Positions 61,826 to 64,000 of a stretch of DNA of 64,000 nt are shown here, piece after piece. Position numbers and translations under genes: made by a program. Each line of letters begins with the position of its first letter. Within the stretch, counting starts at the first letter, position 1. The notes beneath the pieces are model-generated. The model ran no database searches. It worked only from the letters and a program-made list of their open reading frames with translations, and had not been told where the DNA came from. This DNA comes from Naematelia aurantialba (lineage: Eukaryota > Basidiomycota > Tremellomycetes > Tremellales > Naemateliaceae). The stretch covers positions 806,001 to 870,000 of the forward strand of contig JAKFAO010000008.1 in NCBI GenBank assembly GCA_021527695.1, read 5' to 3'.

Positions 61826-63078
61826 ATGGCCAGTCTACCCCAGGTCCGTGTATCCAGATCAGCGGAAGAAGAGAAGCTAATTGCGCGTAGTACTATACCA
61901 TCCTCGTAAGTTACCCTGGCCCATCTCTCCTACTGAGCAACGTCAACTCGAGAGACACATGAAGCATTATGTGTTGAGCTGATCAAACCCATTAAGAATG
62001 TCTCGCCAACAGCCACGGCGTGAGCTAGCCCATTCGGCGTAACAATCAACAGCTCATATCGTACAGAGACGAGATTCGTGGAGCGTACAAACGGGAAAGC
62101 CTCAAGACGCACCCCGACAGGTTACCCCAGTCGGCATCCCCCCAGGACAGACGGAGAGCTACGGAGCGATTTGTGTGTACCTTTCCCTTCTGGAACTGCT
62201 TGATGTCCTTGACTGCTCTCATTGGACACCGTCATTCTTCCTTCTTAGGCTCTTTCTCCCTTCTCACTTCTCCCCTCTCCCTTCTCCCTCTCGCTTGTCG
62301 CTTCCTTTGGTCATTCTCTACATCATATTGGTATGCGAGAGACCAACTCCGTTCTCATACTCCATGCTTCATCGCAAGCGTGCGGAGAGAGACAACTGAC
62401 CTCAGCAGCAAGCAGTAGCAGACGCGTACTATGTCTTGTCCGACCCTGCGCGTCGAGCCGAGTACGATGCCCTGTTTCGATCTCGTCCCTCGACAGCATT
62501 CACAGACGACAACGCTTCCGAATTCGAGCAAGACCAAGCCAGTTCATCATTCTTTTCCAACTTCTCCAGCTTTTTCCAAAATGCCACTGGAACGGCCGGG
62601 GAAGGTGCGGATGGGACACAAGCACGGCCAGATGCCCACAACGTCTTTGGTGATGTCTTTGAGGAGATGTGAGCTCAAGGACCCCGTTACACTCCTATGC
62701 CAGGTAGACGGACCCAAGCTGATGATGCAGGCTCGCCCCGGAGGTGCAGCAAGTCCGGCCGTTTTGGGCTTGGGTGGGCGGTGCAGCTGGGGTTGCCATA
62801 GGCTACATCGTGGCAAATTTTCCAGGCGCGGTAGCAGGTGGTCAGCTCACGCTACCTTTCAGGCTCCACGAGCTGACACGAACAGGCTTCGCAGGGAACA
62901 GGCTGGGAGCTATCCGGGATGCCAAGGGCAAGAGTGTCGCACAGGTTTTTGGCAGTCTCAATTCGACCAAGAAGGCAGAGGTCAGCTCCTCCAAGACCTC
63001 AGGGTTCACCGTCAGCTGACGAGTCATCAGATCTTGCGTGCTCTGGCTTTCAAAGTCCTGGGCAGCATGACAGCCTAG
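61826..63078 (+). CDS. J-domain co-chaperone with C-terminal glycine zipper
   Basis: Built from several tiny exons: 61826-61843, 61891-61905, 61997-62019 and 62067-62172, then from 62409. They join as MASLPQYYTIL, NVSPTATADEIRGAYKRESL and KTHPDRLPQSASPQDRR, a J domain with an intact HPD. The next exon adds QAVADAYYVLSDPARRAEYD. A linker (SFFSNFSSFFQNATG, VFGDVFEEM) follows. Then PFWAWVGGAAGVAIGYIVAN and FPGAVAGFAGNRLGAIRDAK form a glycine-rich amphipathic segment that may be membrane-associated. The C-terminus is ILRALAFKVLGSMTA with TAG at 63076-63078. HPD-containing J proteins stimulate Hsp70 ATPase. The C-terminal type is found in many fungi; its site of action is not known to me. Confidence 0.85.
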
Positions 63079-63245
63079 GACATCGCCAGTCACCCTATCT
63101 ACAGCGCTTTGATCTCTGTGACCTCTTGTTTCTCACCAATGGACTGCTTCCCGGTTGTACATTATGGAGCCTCAACCCTTGCCAAGCGATGCAATGCAAT
63201 GCATGGCCATGCGTGCCGATAATCAACCCAATGTCCAGTTCAGGT

Positions 63246-64000
63246 CTAGCTCTCATCGATATCAAGATGAACGACGCCATCTTGCAAGGACGCCTTGACC
63301 CTGTGGACGTTAGCAACCCATAATATTGGAAATTCCGCTATACCCACTTTGACAGGTCTGTGACAATCCAGGTCGCTCCGTACCCGGTGACTTTTTCGCG
63401 GGTATGGCTAGTGCATACAGCCAAGACGCGGGCACCGGACGCCACGCCCGAGCGGATCCCCGACGGTGCATCCTCAATGACGATACCTGTACCCGTCAGT
63501 ACGACGTACTAGTTCCGGCCCCATCTTGCCCCTGGACTTGATGTGCTTTGTGCCCTTTCTGGATTCGGGGATAGAGGATGCGCAGATCCGCAACCTGGCA
63601 CAACATAGAAGATCCCAAGGAGGAAGGCCGCAGGACCCCGTACTCCTAATGGCTATACTCACAGTCTTTGATATCAAGATTAAGAGCCTTGGCTCCAGTA
63701 AGGTATGGTTCCGGGTGGGGTTTGCCCTGGGTCACGTCGTTTGCAGTAATGAGCTTTGGCGGCTTTGGTACACCGGCAGTCGGTAATGCATTGGACGCGT
63801 AGACGATGGTAGCTGCTGGCATCAGCGTGTGGCCTCTTCCCGAGCCTGCGCGAGAAGTGAACGACTTGCCGGAAGTGACGATGAGCCATACAGGTGTCTC
63901 TGCCTTGTCGAGCTGGGATGGCGTCAGTGGGAGCCATCTTGGGGTTCAGTGGGGTGCATGCAGGACAAAGCCGTTGGAGGTTGACCATCGTGATGGCGGA
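63246..64000 (-). CDS. HAD-superfamily sugar-/glycerol-phosphatase, 5' end cut by window edge
   Basis: The frame enters from the right edge. Visible blocks are LDKAETPVWLIVTSGKSF (motif II, VTSG), then ITANDVTQGKPHPEPYLTGAKAL with the motif III lysine (GKPHPE), then CIVIEDAPSGIRSG, the motif IV acidic pair. These are followed by ARVLAVCTSHTREKV and WIVTDLSK. A 47-base intron precedes the last exon, which ends VVHLDID and TAG at 63246-63248. This is the Gpp1/Dog1-type group that dephosphorylates glycerol-3-phosphate or 2-deoxyglucose-6-phosphate. The N-terminal DxDG nucleophile motif and cap lie beyond the window, so substrate cannot be judged. Confidence 0.82.

Overview
The window is nuclear DNA of an intron-rich fungus. 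Nearly every recognisable gene is cut by many short introns, often 45-60 bases, with GT...AG ends and a CTGAC/CTGAT-like branch motif close to the 3' splice site. That style, together with the basidiomycete-like proteins (a Vip1-type RRM protein, transmembrane aspartic-protease-like proteins, a She3-type coiled coil), suggests a basidiomycete, probably of the Cryptococcus/Tremella side. This placement is inference; no rRNA or mitochondrial marker is present. CDS spans below run from start to stop codon and include introns.

Left part (1-13.2 kb): the regulatory subunit of the NEDD8 E1 (cut by the left edge), an Aim32-type [2Fe-2S] thioredoxin-like protein, an ATRIP/Rad26-like checkpoint protein divergent from it, two unrecognised intronless ORFs, and a tiny zinc-ribbon protein made of six exons. 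Second part (14-26 kb): a transmembrane pepsin-like protein that appears to have lost a catalytic Asp, a Zn2Cys6 transcription factor with an enlarged zinc-cluster loop, a poorly resolved stretch that may hold a minus-strand gene, and a tandem pair of small single-pass membrane proteins with a shared five-cysteine pattern and the same intron phase. This is the most accessory-looking part of the window.

Third part (26.6-42 kb): Sgd1/NOM1, a She3-like coiled-coil protein divergent from it, a CCDC43 homologue, a secreted alginate-lyase-like protein, the RNA-binding SAM protein Vts1 and the mitochondrial carrier Yhm2. Fourth part (42-54 kb): a growth-related block with ribosomal protein eL13, a Vip1-like RRM protein, Mediator subunit Med7, eEF1A, and the divergent ribosome-assembly pair PXR1/NSA2. 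Right part (54-64 kb): NRDE2, Golgi protein Tvp23, an SMN orthologue without a Tudor domain, a J-domain protein divergent from it, and a HAD phosphatase cut by the right edge.

Much of the window serves RNA and ribosome work: Sgd1, PXR1, NSA2, eL13, eEF1A, Vts1, NRDE2 and SMN. A striking sequence-level feature is the set of microexons (6 to 18 bases) that must be spliced to rebuild strongly conserved protein ends in NSA2, eEF1A, Tvp23, the zinc-ribbon protein and the J-domain protein.
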